Source of the DNA: Sphingomonas phyllosphaerae 5.2
GTDB taxonomy: Bacteria; Pseudomonadota; Alphaproteobacteria; Sphingomonadales; Sphingomonadaceae
Direction of reading: 5' to 3'
Length of the DNA: 64,000 nt
Assembly: GCF_000419605.1 (NCBI RefSeq)
Contig: NZ_ATTI01000001.1
Coordinates: forward strand, 190,001 to 254,000
The translations under genes were made by a program, and so were the position numbers. Positions 19,924 to 27,594 of the stretch are shown one piece after another. Each line of letters starts with the position of its first letter. Position 1 is the stretch's first letter. The notes below the pieces were generated by a model. The model had not been told where the DNA came from. It worked only from the letters and a program-made list of their open reading frames with translations, and did not search any database.

Positions 19924-20562
19924 TCAGATGAGTACGTCCATCACGAACCGCGTTCCCGGGCATGCGGCCTCCCACCTCACGGTCGCGCCGAGCTTCGCGG
20001 CCGTGGCATGGATCAGCCGGCTGCCAAGCCCTGTGCCGCTGCTCGGGGTCTCGGACGCATGCCCGCGGTCCTCGACCATGAACCGGTATCTGCCATCCGC
20101 ACGCCGCCGCAGGGACATCACGATCGCGCCCGGCTCGCCAGCGCGGTACGCGTGCTTGCAGGCGTTCGTCACCAGCTCGGTCGCGAGCATGCCGATCGCG
20201 GTCGCGACGGCGCCGGTGGCGGGAACCGCCGCGGCATCGACGATCACCGACCGGCCCGGTCCGCAGCTGCGCGACAGTCGCTCGCCCAGTTCCTCGAGAT
20301 ACGCGCCCAGATCGATCGCGCCCCCGTCGCTGGCATAAAGATGGCGGTGGACAGCGCCGATCGCGACGATGCGTTCGCGCGTCCGCTCCAGCGCCGCCAG
20401 CGTCTCTTACGAGGCACCCCGCGCCTCGACCGCGATCAGCGCCGTGATCAGCTGGAGCTGATTGGCGATACGATGGTTCGCTTCATCCGCGCCGCTTGGT
20501 GGCGCCGCCCCCGGTGTTGCGAAGTTCGGCGTAGGCGACAAACCTGCGATCATCATGCACAT
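19924..20562 (-). pseudogene. HisKA_2-type histidine kinase with an in-frame stop
   Basis: One continuous frame on the minus strand encodes a short soluble kinase: H-box EANHRIANQLQLI, then ERIVAIGAVHRHLYA, N-box LATELVTNACKHAY and G-box GTGLGSRLI, ending FVMDVLI. This is the HisKA_2/HWE-like layout of about 210 aa. The frame is cut by TAA at 20407-20409, just after EARGAS and before ETLAALERT. No ribosome site or start is visible soon after the stop. Either the gene is dead, or the base is a sequencing error, or the stop is read through. Start taken as ATG at 20562. Confidence 0.8.
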
Positions 20563-20617
20563 CCCAGCCAGATTCAGCGGTGTTCGATGGTGTCATCTGG
20601 CGGACCGCGGCTGATGT

Positions 20618-20678
20618 GCGCCATCATACGCAGGTTTACGTGGCAGCGAGGCCGATCGAAACCTGCGTATGATGGCGC
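20618..20678. repeat. Perfect 20-bp inverted repeat in a divergent promoter
   Basis: GCGCCATCATACGCAGGTTT (20618-20637) and its exact reverse complement (20659-20678) are separated by 21 bp. The region lies between the divergent HisKA_2 kinase and the cNMP-flavoprotein genes. Each arm contains AAACCTGCGTATGATGG reading toward the nearer gene, 63 and 76 nt from the starts. It looks like paired activator sites serving both promoters, and could also fold as a hairpin. Confidence 0.8.
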
Positions 20679-20746
20679 CATCGCGATAGACGCGAGATGG
20701 TCCCCCTCGAGAGACGCGGCGACAGCCGGCATGAAGGGCGAAGAGC

Positions 20747-22387
20747 ATGATCGACACGCGTGAGCACCAGCGCTTTCCTGTTCTGACCCCGGCGCAGATC
20801 GATACCGCGCGCCGTTTCGCCAGCGGACCCGAGCGACGATTCGGCCCGGGCGAGACGATCTTTGCGATCGGGGAGCATGGCGCGCCGGCGTGGCTGGTGA
20901 TCGGCGGCGCGATCGAGGTCGTGCGCCGCGACGGACTGAGCCGCGAGGCGGCGATCACCACCCATCATCCCGGCCAATTCTCCGGTGAGGTGAATCAGCT
21001 GGCGGGGCGTCCGTCGATCGCGGCCGGTCGGGCCGGGCCGGAGGGCTGTACCGCTTTGCCGCTGGACCCCGCGCACCTGCGCGCGCTGATGGTCGGATCG
21101 GCGGATGTCGGGGAAATCGTCATGCGGGCGCTGATCCTGCGCCGCGTCGGCCTGATCGAAGAGGGCGGCGCCGGCACGATCCTGATCGGCACGCCCGGCA
21201 GCCCCGACATGGTGCGGCTGCAGGACTTCCTTGGCCGCAGCGGTTTGCCCAACCTCGTGCTCGACGTCCGGTCCGACGAAGAAGGTCGGGCGCTGGTCGA
21301 GCGTACCGGCGTGCTGCCCGAAGAGCTGCCGCTGGTGGTGTGTCCGACGGGATCGGTGCTGAAGCGGCCCGGCGTCGAAGAACTCGCTGCGTGCCTCGGC
21401 GTCGTTCCCGACATCGATCCGGATCGTCTGTTCGACGTCGCGATCGTCGGCGCCGGCCCGGCCGGCCTGGCGACCGCCGTCTATGCGGCATCCGAGGGAT
21501 TGTCGGTCATCGTTCTGGATTCGAGGGCGATGGGTGGACAGGCCGGGGCCTCGGCGCGGATCGAGAATTACCTCGGCTTTCCGACCGGGATCTCCGGTCA
21601 GGCGCTCGCCGGTCGCGCGTTCAATCAGGCGCTGAAGTTCGGGGCAGAGGTCGCGATCCCGGTCTCCGTGGAACGACTCGTCTGCGATGCGCCGGAACTG
21701 AGCCTGTTCTGCGCCGACGAGCGCCGCGTGAAGGCACGCGCGGTCGTGATCGCCTCCGGCGCGCGATATCGCCGCCCTGACGTGCCGAACCTCGCCACGT
21801 TCGAGGGTGCGGGCATCTCCTACTGGGTCTCGGCGATCGAGGCACGGTTGTGTGCCGGCGAGGAGGTGGTGCTGGTCGGCGGCGGCAATTCCGCCGGACA
21901 GGCCGTCGTCTTCCTCGCGCCGCAGGTCCGCAAGCTGCACCTCGTCGTGCGTCGCGAGCTCGCGGCCACCATGTCGCGCTACCTCATCGATCGCATCGCC
22001 GCGCTACCGAACGTGGAGATGCACATCGGCAGCGAGGTGGCGGGTCTGGAGGGCGATCGGGAGACGGGTCTGGCGGCTGCGACATTCCGCGACCGCCGCA
22101 GCGGCGCACTCACGCGCCGCGAGGTGCGGCACATGTTCCTGTTCATCGGCGCCGACCCGAACGCCGATTGGGCACAGGAATGCGTAGCGACGGATGGCAA
22201 GGGCTTCATCGTCACCGGCGATGGCGGCCTGCCACTCGAAACGAGCCGCCGCGGCGTGTTCGCGATCGGTGACGTGCGTGCCGGCTCCACGAAGCGCGTC
22301 GCCGCGGCCGTCGGCGAAGGCGCCGCGGTCGTCGCCCAGATCCACAGCATGTTCGCCGCACAATCAGCCAAGGAGACCCAGCGATGA
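20747..22387 (+). CDS. Cyclic-nucleotide-binding/thioredoxin-reductase-like flavoprotein fusion
   Basis: A 546-aa three-part protein. Residues about 1-130 form a cNMP-binding Crp-like sensor (RRFGPGETIFAIGEHGAPAW). About 140-220 look like a glutaredoxin/thioredoxin-fold segment (LPLVVCPTGSVLKRPGVEEL). About 225-540 form a pyridine nucleotide-disulfide reductase core with DVAIVGAGPAGLATAVYAA (FAD), VVLVGGGNSAGQAVVFLA (NADPH) and GVFAIGDVRAGSTKRV. The CxxC found in true thioredoxin reductases is absent: the region reads GISYWVSAIEARLC. The stop overlaps the zinc-finger gene (ATGA). Probably a redox enzyme gated by a small ligand; the partner is unknown. Confidence 0.87.
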   Translation: MIDTREHQRFPVLTPAQIDTARRFASGPERRFGPGETIFAIGEHGAPAWLVIGGAIEVVRRDGLSREAAITTHHPGQFSGEVNQLAGRPSIAAGRAGPEGCTALPLDPAHLRALMVGSADVGEIVMRALILRRVGLIEEGGAGTILIGTPGSPDMVRLQDFLGRSGLPNLVLDVRSDEEGRALVERTGVLPEELPLVVCPTGSVLKRPGVEELAACLGVVPDIDPDRLFDVAIVGAGPAGLATAVYAASEGLSVIVLDSRAMGGQAGASARIENYLGFPTGISGQALAGRAFNQALKFGAEVAIPVSVERLVCDAPELSLFCADERRVKARAVVIASGARYRRPDVPNLATFEGAGISYWVSAIEARLCAGEEVVLVGGGNSAGQAVVFLAPQVRKLHLVVRRELAATMSRYLIDRIAALPNVEMHIGSEVAGLEGDRETGLAAATFRDRRSGALTRREVRHMFLFIGADPNADWAQECVATDGKGFIVTGDGGLPLETSRRGVFAIGDVRAGSTKRVAAAVGEGAAVVAQIHSMFAAQSAKETQR

Positions 22388-22683
22388 CCTGCACGCATAC
22401 GGCCACGATCCATGAGGTGACACCAAGTGCGAAGGGCTGCGAGGAATGCCTGAAGATCGGCAGCGAATGGGTGCATCTGCGGTTGTGCCGCGAATGCGGC
22501 CATGTCGGCTGCTGCGACCAGTCGCCGCATCGTCACGCACGCGCGCATTTCAACGCGACCCGCCATCCGATCATCGAGGGGTATGACCCGCCCGAAGGCT
22601 GGGGCTGGTGCTACATCGACGATATCGAGGTGGAACTGCCGGACCAGACGCCGCAGATCGGGCCGATCCCGCGCTTCTACTAG
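22384..22683 (+). CDS. UBP-type zinc-finger protein
   Basis: A 99-aa protein that is essentially one ZnF-UBP domain. Likely metal ligands are Cys3, His5, Cys19, Cys22, Cys35, Cys38, Cys43 and histidines 49-61, with the family motif CRECGHVGCCDQSPHRHA followed by HFNATRHPI. In eukaryotes this fold binds the ubiquitin C-terminus. Bacteria lack ubiquitin, so its role is unknown. It is translationally coupled to the cNMP-flavoprotein gene, which suggests an electron-transfer or regulatory partner. Confidence 0.88.
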   Translation: MTCTHTATIHEVTPSAKGCEECLKIGSEWVHLRLCRECGHVGCCDQSPHRHARAHFNATRHPIIEGYDPPEGWGWCYIDDIEVELPDQTPQIGPIPRFY

Positions 22684-22721
22684 CGCCAACCGAGATTCAG
22701 CCGACTTTTCCGTACGCGCCG

Positions 22722-22903
22722 TCATTGCGAGCGTAGCGAAGCAATCCAGGGCGTCGCGCGGACCGCTGGGTTGCTTCGAGACGCTTGCGACGGCGCGTGG
22801 AGGGAGCGAGTCTGGCCGATCGTGGGAGCGCGGTTCGCCCGGGTTGCTCATCTTCATTGGTGGGCAGTCCGGCACCCGCGAAGCGCTGAATGTCGGTCCC
22901 GCC
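22722..22903 (+). repeat. Composite dispersed repeat, copy 1
   Basis: Three blocks occur in order: a palindromic GCGAGCGTAGCGAAGCAA (from about 22728), CGTGGGAGCGCGGTTCGCCC (22821-22840), and GGCACCCGCGAAGCGCTGAA with following bases to 22903. The same three blocks occur inverted at 36324-36466. The last block translates as GTREALNVxPA in both copies. It fills most of the 393-bp gap after the zinc-finger gene. No gene is claimed here. Confidence 0.75.
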
Positions 22904-23028
22904 TGAAGCTTCGGCGATGGCGGTCCGGCACGCTCGATACGCTCGGGCCGAACCCGCCGTTGTCACCGGGCACGATCAGGATGCCGCGTGAAGGGCAGCG
23001 CGGTGATGCGTAGTGGCGGCACAGCGAA

Positions 23029-23057
23029 ACGAGGGGCGGCTCGCGTCCGCCCCTCGT
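23029..23057 (-). terminator. Rho-independent terminator of the alpha/beta hydrolase gene
   Basis: ACGAGGGGCGG and CCGCCCCTCGT pair perfectly over 11 bp with a 7-nt loop. On the minus strand the stem is followed by TTTCG, about 20 nt after the hydrolase stop. Confidence 0.8.
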
Positions 23058-23076
23058 CCCGGCGTTTGGCGGACGA

Positions 23077-23913
23077 TCAGCTGCGCACGAACGCCAGCAG
23101 GTCCGGGTTGATCACGTCGGCGTGGGTGGTCAGCATGCCGTGGGGGAAGCCTTCGTAAATCTTCAGCGTCGCATGTTGCAGGAGCTTCGCCTGAAGCAGC
23201 GCGGCATCCTTATAGGGGACGATCTGGTCGTCATCGCCCTGCAGGACCAGCGTCGGCACGGTGATTGCCTTCAGATCCCCGGTCTGGTCGGTCTCCGAGA
23301 ATGCCTTGATGCCGTCGTAATGGGCATTGGCACCGCCCATCATGCCCTGTCGCCACCAATTGCGAACCACCCCCTCTGAGACAGTCGCGTCCTCGCGATT
23401 GAAGCCGTAGAACGGACCTGCCGCGACATCGAGGAAGAACTGCGCCCGGTTGGCGGCCAGCGCCTGGCGAAAGCCGTCGAAGACCGTGATCGGCGTACCC
23501 TCCGGATTTGCCTCCGTCTGCACCATCAACGGCGGCACGGCGCTGACCAGCACCGCCTTCGCGACCCGGCCTTGTGGCTGACCGTGCTTCGCCACGTACC
23601 GCGCCACTTCGCCGCCGCCGGTGGAGTGGCCGATGTGGACCGCGTTCCGGAGATCGAGGTGCTCCGCGACCGCCGCTGCGTCGGCAGCATAATGATCCAT
23701 GTCGTGGCCGGTGCCGACCTGCGCCGAGCGACCATGACCGCGGCGATCGTGCGCGACGACGCGATAGCCGTTCGCAAGGAAGAACAGCATCTGCGCGTCC
23801 CAGTCGTCGGACGACAGCGGCCAGCCGTGATGGAAGACGATCGGTTGCGCGTCTCTGGGCCCCCAGTCCTTGTAGAAGATCTCGACGCCGTCTGCGGTGG
23901 TTACGTAAGCCAT
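23077..23913 (-). CDS. Alpha/beta hydrolase (non-heme chloroperoxidase/arylesterase type)
   Basis: A 278-aa alpha/beta-hydrolase. Catalytic residues are visible: Ser97 in [10 protein letters not shown], Asp228 or 229 in [10 protein letters not shown], and His258 in EGFPHGM. The N-terminal [13 protein letters not shown] and HDRRGHGRS are typical of the cofactor-free chloroperoxidase/arylesterase group, which hydrolyses esters and makes peracids from peroxide. The ATG at 23913 follows GGAGGACAGC, so I use it rather than one four codons upstream. No signal peptide. A motif copy lies 78 nt upstream, linking it to the nearby two-component system. Confidence 0.9.
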   Translation of the reverse strand: MAYVTTADGVEIFYKDWGPRDAQPIVFHHGWPLSSDDWDAQMLFFLANGYRVVAHDRRGHGRSAQVGTGHDMDHYAADAAAVAEHLDLRNAVHIGHSTGGGEVARYVAKHGQPQGRVAKAVLVSAVPPLMVQTEANPEGTPITVFDGFRQALAANRAQFFLDVAAGPFYGFNREDATVSEGVVRNWWRQGMMGGANAHYDGIKAFSETDQTGDLKAITVPTLVLQGDDDQIVPYKDAALLQAKLLQHATLKIYEGFPHGMLTTHADVINPDLLAFVRS

Positions 23914-23990
23914 GCTGTCCTCCATCCCGGTGGGCGTGCGATCGCCCTTCCGACACGGCTCATGTCGTACATCCCGCTGCCCGCCGCTAT

Positions 23991-24005
23991 CATACTGACG
24001 TTTCG
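23991..24005 (-). promoter_or_regulatory. Regulon-like motif C upstream of the alpha/beta hydrolase
   Basis: CATACTGACGTTTCG reads CGAAACGTCAGTATG toward the hydrolase gene, 78 nt before its start. It keeps the CGAAAC and GTATGAT parts of the motif but diverges in the middle. Confidence 0.4.
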
Positions 24006-24408
24006 GGTGCTGAACGGTCCGCGATCAACGCTGTGATCCCTCACGCCGAGAGGTCGGCATGGTTATGTCTGCCGCACCTTCCGGAACTGATCGCTCAACG
24101 CCGTTCGAGGCGACCGCTGGACGTATCCTGCTCATCGCATGACGCGCGCCGCATCACTACCACCTGACAAGGATACGGCCGTTCGCTGGTGTGCCGCCGT
24201 TTCGCTTCTGCCGTCATCAACCTTACCGCCGGCAGCTCGCGGCCTTTCAGGCGAACGAGGCCCAGCTTCCGGCGAGCACCTCGGCCTTCAGGTCGCCGAA
24301 CACCGCTATCGCGCCGGCCTGCCTTGATCTCGCATCTGGTGGGTCGTCAATCCGGTGATCCCGTTGCAGGCTTCACCGCTGCGACGTCTGGTCTTCGCAT
24401 CATGTCCG
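24006..24408. other. Gap without an intact gene; possible TolC-like remnant
   Basis: No intact gene is visible. On the plus strand, YRRQLAAFQANEAQL (about 24230) and, in another frame, LQVAEHRYRAGLP (about 24290-24327) faintly recall the end of TolC/NodT-type outer-membrane efflux proteins. If real, this is an advanced remnant. Confidence 0.3.
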
Positions 24409-25260
24409 TCACAGCGGATCGCCGCGCTGGCAACGCTCCAGCTCGACGGGATCATGCGTGCAGGTGACGGTCACCTCACCGCGCCGCGCGATCGACAGCT
24501 GCCGCAGGCGCTCCTGATTGTTCAGGCGGCTGGTCGCATCCACTTCCATCAGGCGTTGATAGGCGCGCAGGCCAGGCGTGCAGCGGCGGCGTGCGCCGCG
24601 CATCTCGCCGCGGTAGAAATAGGCGTCGCCGGCGTGCAGCAGCCACCCTGTGTCGTGCCGCACCGCGACGCCCGCGTGCCCCCACGTGTGCCCGGGCAGC
24701 GGGACCATCAGGATCTCGGGCGGCAGGCCGTCGAGATCGCGCACCGCATCGAAACCGAACCACGGCTCGCCCGACGCGCCGTAGCGCCGCCAGTTGGCGA
24801 CGTCGTTCAGCTGCCGCGTTCGCCAGCGGTTGCGCGCAACGATGCCGTCGCGCGGTCCGGTGGCGTCGTCATATTCGCGTTGCATGACGTGCACGGTGGC
24901 GTTCGGGAAATCCTCCAGCCCACCGGCGTGATCGAAGTCGAGGTGCGTCGCGACGATGTGCCGCACGTCGCTGGAGTGATGACCAAGCGCCTCGATCTGG
25001 CGGATCGCGGTATCGCGCTCGTGCAGGCGGATGTTGAGCATCATCCGCCATGGCAAGGTGATCCGCGGCTCCGGATGACGATGTGGATGCGCGACATCGC
25101 GCAGGCCATAGCCGGTGTCGACCAGGACGAGGCCATGCGCATCGGTCTCGATGAGCAGGCAATGGCCGACGATCCGGCCGAGCGGCCCCAGGCTGCGCCC
25201 GTCGAACAATGCGCCGCCCAACGGGCAGTCGGTCCCGCAATTCAGGTGATGGATTCTCAC
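24409..25260 (-). CDS. Metallo-beta-lactamase-fold hydrolase (AHL-lactonase-like)
   Basis: A 283-aa MBL-fold enzyme starting at a GTG behind CGGAGCG. Metal-site motifs are ATHLDFDHAGGL, LPGHTWGHAGV and HAGDAYFY. Length and the early LVDTGYGLRD resemble N-acyl-homoserine-lactone lactonases and related lactonases, so quorum quenching is possible. The usual HxHxDH appears here as HLDFDH, with Asp in place of the second His. This may change metal binding or mark a separate subfamily. It lies 82 nt downstream of the Mn catalase on the same strand. The substrate is unproven. Confidence 0.82.
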   Translation of the reverse strand: MRIHHLNCGTDCPLGGALFDGRSLGPLGRIVGHCLLIETDAHGLVLVDTGYGLRDVAHPHRHPEPRITLPWRMMLNIRLHERDTAIRQIEALGHHSSDVRHIVATHLDFDHAGGLEDFPNATVHVMQREYDDATGPRDGIVARNRWRTRQLNDVANWRRYGASGEPWFGFDAVRDLDGLPPEILMVPLPGHTWGHAGVAVRHDTGWLLHAGDAYFYRGEMRGARRRCTPGLRAYQRLMEVDATSRLNNQERLRQLSIARRGEVTVTCTHDPVELERCQRGDPL

Positions 25261-25342
25261 GAGCGCTCCGTTCCTCGTCGGTGTTGCAGGGCAGGAAAGC
25301 GCAAGGCCGGGGAGGCGAAACCCGCCGCCCCGGCCCATTTGC

Positions 25343-26197
25343 TCAGCCGATCTGCGTGTCCTGCGCGCCGCTGTCCGGCCGCGCCGGCCCGAGGATCGGC
25401 TCCTCGCCGAGCGGCCGGTTGGGGAACACGGTGAACTCGCCGCGCCCATCGATCGTCGGGCCGCTCGTCCAGCGTCCTTCCGGCACGCTGCCGTCCGCCG
25501 CCGTTGCGTAGAAATTGTAGTTGTTCTCCTGGTCCTCCAGCTCCTGCGGGAAGGAGTTCGGCACCGGCAGGTTCGCCGACGAGCCGCCGAGTTCTTCCAG
25601 AACCGCGAGCCATTGCTGCTGGTGCATCGTGTCGCGCGCGATCATGTAATGCAGCATCTTCTTCATGCCGTCGTCGTCGGTCGCGTTGAACAGCCGCACC
25701 GCCAGTACGCGCCCGGTGCTCTCGGCCGCGACGTTGCAATACATGTCCGCCGCGACGTTCCCGCTGGCGTAGATGTGGCTCATGTTGAACGGCACGCCGT
25801 CCGAATCCATCGGCATCGCCGCGAGGCCGCTCGAGAGCAGGTTCTTGTGGATCAGCCCCTCGATCGAGGTCTTGGCGCTCCCGCCACCCATCACTGCCCC
25901 GACGATCGCGTCCGCGGCACCTTCCTCCTGTGCCGACGACGGTGCGGTCTCCAGGTTCATCGCGACGGCGGTCGCCAGCATTTCGATATGTCCGATTTCC
26001 TCGGTCGCGGTATGCAGCAGCATGTCGCGATACTTGGTCGTCGGCGCGCGGTTGCCCCACGCCTGGAAGAAATACTGCATGCAGACGCGGATCTCGCCCT
26101 CGACGCCGCCGATCGCCTGCTGGAGCATGCGCGCGAAGGCGGGGTTGGGCTTGTCGACCACTACCGGATATTGCAGCCGCTTGTCGTGATAATACAT
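25343..26197 (-). CDS. Manganese catalase
   Basis: A 284-aa non-heme dimanganese catalase that disproportionates hydrogen peroxide. Likely Mn ligands line up with the family: Glu35 (VEGEIRV), Glu67 and His70 (TEEIGHIEM), Glu159 (NVAAESTGR) and His192 (ARDTMHQQQW), with the 33-residue spacing of the last pair kept. The ribosome site is AGGAAG before the ATG. No signal peptide, so it is cytoplasmic. It supports a peroxide-stress theme for the region. Confidence 0.95.
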   Translation of the reverse strand: MYYHDKRLQYPVVVDKPNPAFARMLQQAIGGVEGEIRVCMQYFFQAWGNRAPTTKYRDMLLHTATEEIGHIEMLATAVAMNLETAPSSAQEEGAADAIVGAVMGGGSAKTSIEGLIHKNLLSSGLAAMPMDSDGVPFNMSHIYASGNVAADMYCNVAAESTGRVLAVRLFNATDDDGMKKMLHYMIARDTMHQQQWLAVLEELGGSSANLPVPNSFPQELEDQENNYNFYATAADGSVPEGRWTSGPTIDGRGEFTVFPNRPLGEEPILGPARPDSGAQDTQIG

Positions 26198-26508
26198 GGA
26201 TCAACTTCCTGCTGTGGACATGACGCAACAGGAGGGTGAACATGCGAGCGGCGGCAAAGTTTTCGTGGTTAAGGGACGAACTTCGGAAAAGTGCTTGATG
26301 TGCCTCAATATACCGCATCGCCGATGATTTGCTTTGCCGATGGCGCGCAGGCGAACCGCCCACGTTCCGTCATCTACCGGCTCGCGTAAGAAGCAGGATC
26401 TTCATAGCACAGGCGGCGCCTGGAAGCGCCCGAACACTGATGAATGTTAAGGTGCGGCGCGAGCCATCTCGCTCGGGCCCGTTAGAGGCGCTCCGTCGTT
26501 CACGCGAC
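26198..26508. other. Divergent promoter region; possible 18-codon leader ORF
   Basis: This region separates the divergent Mn catalase and spore photoproduct lyase genes. At 26242-26298 an ATG preceded by AGGAGGGTGAAC opens an 18-codon frame (MRAAAKFSWLRDELRKSA). The ribosome site is excellent, but with so short a frame coding is uncertain. No clear sigma-factor sites were found. Confidence 0.3.
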
Positions 26509-27594
26509 ATGTCGACCCAACCGGATCTGCCGACGAACGCGCGCGCGGGATGGCTTCCGCGCCGGCTTCTGGTCACCCGCTCGTCGCTGGCGTTCGAACA
26601 TGGGCGTGCCATCGCGGAGCGAGCCGCCGCGCTTGGCGTCGAGGTTGTCGCGCTTGCCGGCGACCGCCTCGCGACGGGGCTGCCGGATGATCCGCGCGCC
26701 GCTTATGCCAGTGCGAAGGCCACGCTGGCCGTCGTCGTCGCACCGCCATCGAAGCGGCGGCTGCAACCGATCGCGCCAAGCGCCGACTGGCGGGTCGATC
26801 TGGCCGAGGGATGCCCGGCGCATTGCAGCTACTGCTATCTCGCGGGATCGCTGAAGGGACCGCCGATAACGCGCGTCTACGCGAACCTCGAAGAGATCCT
26901 CGACGGCATCCCGGCGTACCTGGGGCAGGGAACGATCACGTCGCGCAGCCGCGACCGCGCGCACGAAGGCACCACCTTCGAGGCGTCGTGCTACACCGAT
27001 CCGCTGGCACTCGAGCCACTCACCGCCTCGCTGTCGACGGCGATCGCCTGGTTCGGGCGGTTGCAGGCGCCTGCGCAACTCCGCTTCACGACCAAGTTCG
27101 CAGACGTTCGCCCGCTGCTGTCGCTCGATCATCAGCGGCGGACGCGGATGCGCGCCTCGATCAATCCGCGCATGTTCGCCCGCTTCGAAGGCGGCACCGC
27201 GCCCGTCGCCCGGCGACTGGCCGCGCTGCGCGAGATGGCCTCCGCCGGTTATCCGATCGGCCTGACGATCGCGCCGATCATCGCAGCGCAGGGATGGCGC
27301 GACGCGTACGGCGACCTGTTGGCCGACGCGGCTGCAATGCTGGGCGACATCGCGGACGACCTGACGATCGAGCTCATCACGCATCGCTTCAACACCGGGT
27401 CCAAGGCCGTGCTCGAAAGCTGGTATCCCGGCTCCGCACTGGACATGACCGCCGCCAACCGGACCACCAAGCGCACCAAGTTCGGAACCGAGAAGCAGGT
27501 CTACGACGCACCGACGATGCGCGCGCTCCGCGATTTCTTCGAGGAGCGGATCGCGGCGCTGCTGCCCGCTGCCCGCATCCTGTATTTCACGTGA
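26509..27594 (+). CDS. Spore photoproduct lyase-family radical SAM protein
   Basis: A 361-aa radical SAM enzyme. The iron-sulfur motif GCPAHCSYCYL gives Cys102, Cys106 and Cys109 in CxxxCxxC spacing. FEASCYTDPLA holds Cys161, in the position of the hydrogen-donor cysteine of Bacillus SplB. Such enzymes reverse the UV spore photoproduct in DNA, but this organism should not sporulate, so the lesion repaired is open. The start is uncertain; an in-frame ATG at 26440 would add 23 residues. The stop overlaps the phosphoesterase GTG (GTGA). Confidence 0.87.
   Translation: MSTQPDLPTNARAGWLPRRLLVTRSSLAFEHGRAIAERAAALGVEVVALAGDRLATGLPDDPRAAYASAKATLAVVVAPPSKRRLQPIAPSADWRVDLAEGCPAHCSYCYLAGSLKGPPITRVYANLEEILDGIPAYLGQGTITSRSRDRAHEGTTFEASCYTDPLALEPLTASLSTAIAWFGRLQAPAQLRFTTKFADVRPLLSLDHQRRTRMRASINPRMFARFEGGTAPVARRLAALREMASAGYPIGLTIAPIIAAQGWRDAYGDLLADAAAMLGDIADDLTIELITHRFNTGSKAVLESWYPGSALDMTAANRTTKRTKFGTEKQVYDAPTMRALRDFFEERIAALLPAARILYFT

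Noticed and set aside
20747..22387. Annotation as a true thioredoxin reductase
   Set aside because: The reductase core lacks the CxxC redox pair, so only a thioredoxin-reductase-like flavoprotein is claimed.
22684..23028. Possible small proteins containing GTREALNVGPA
   Set aside because: The peptide comes from a dispersed repeat; no start with a ribosome site frames it, and the second copy is embedded in a different frame context.
24080..24110. EcfG-type stress promoter (GGAAC ... CGTT) in the gap after motif C
   Set aside because: GGAAC and CGTT are present but only 14 nt apart instead of the usual 16-17, and no gene follows at a sensible distance.
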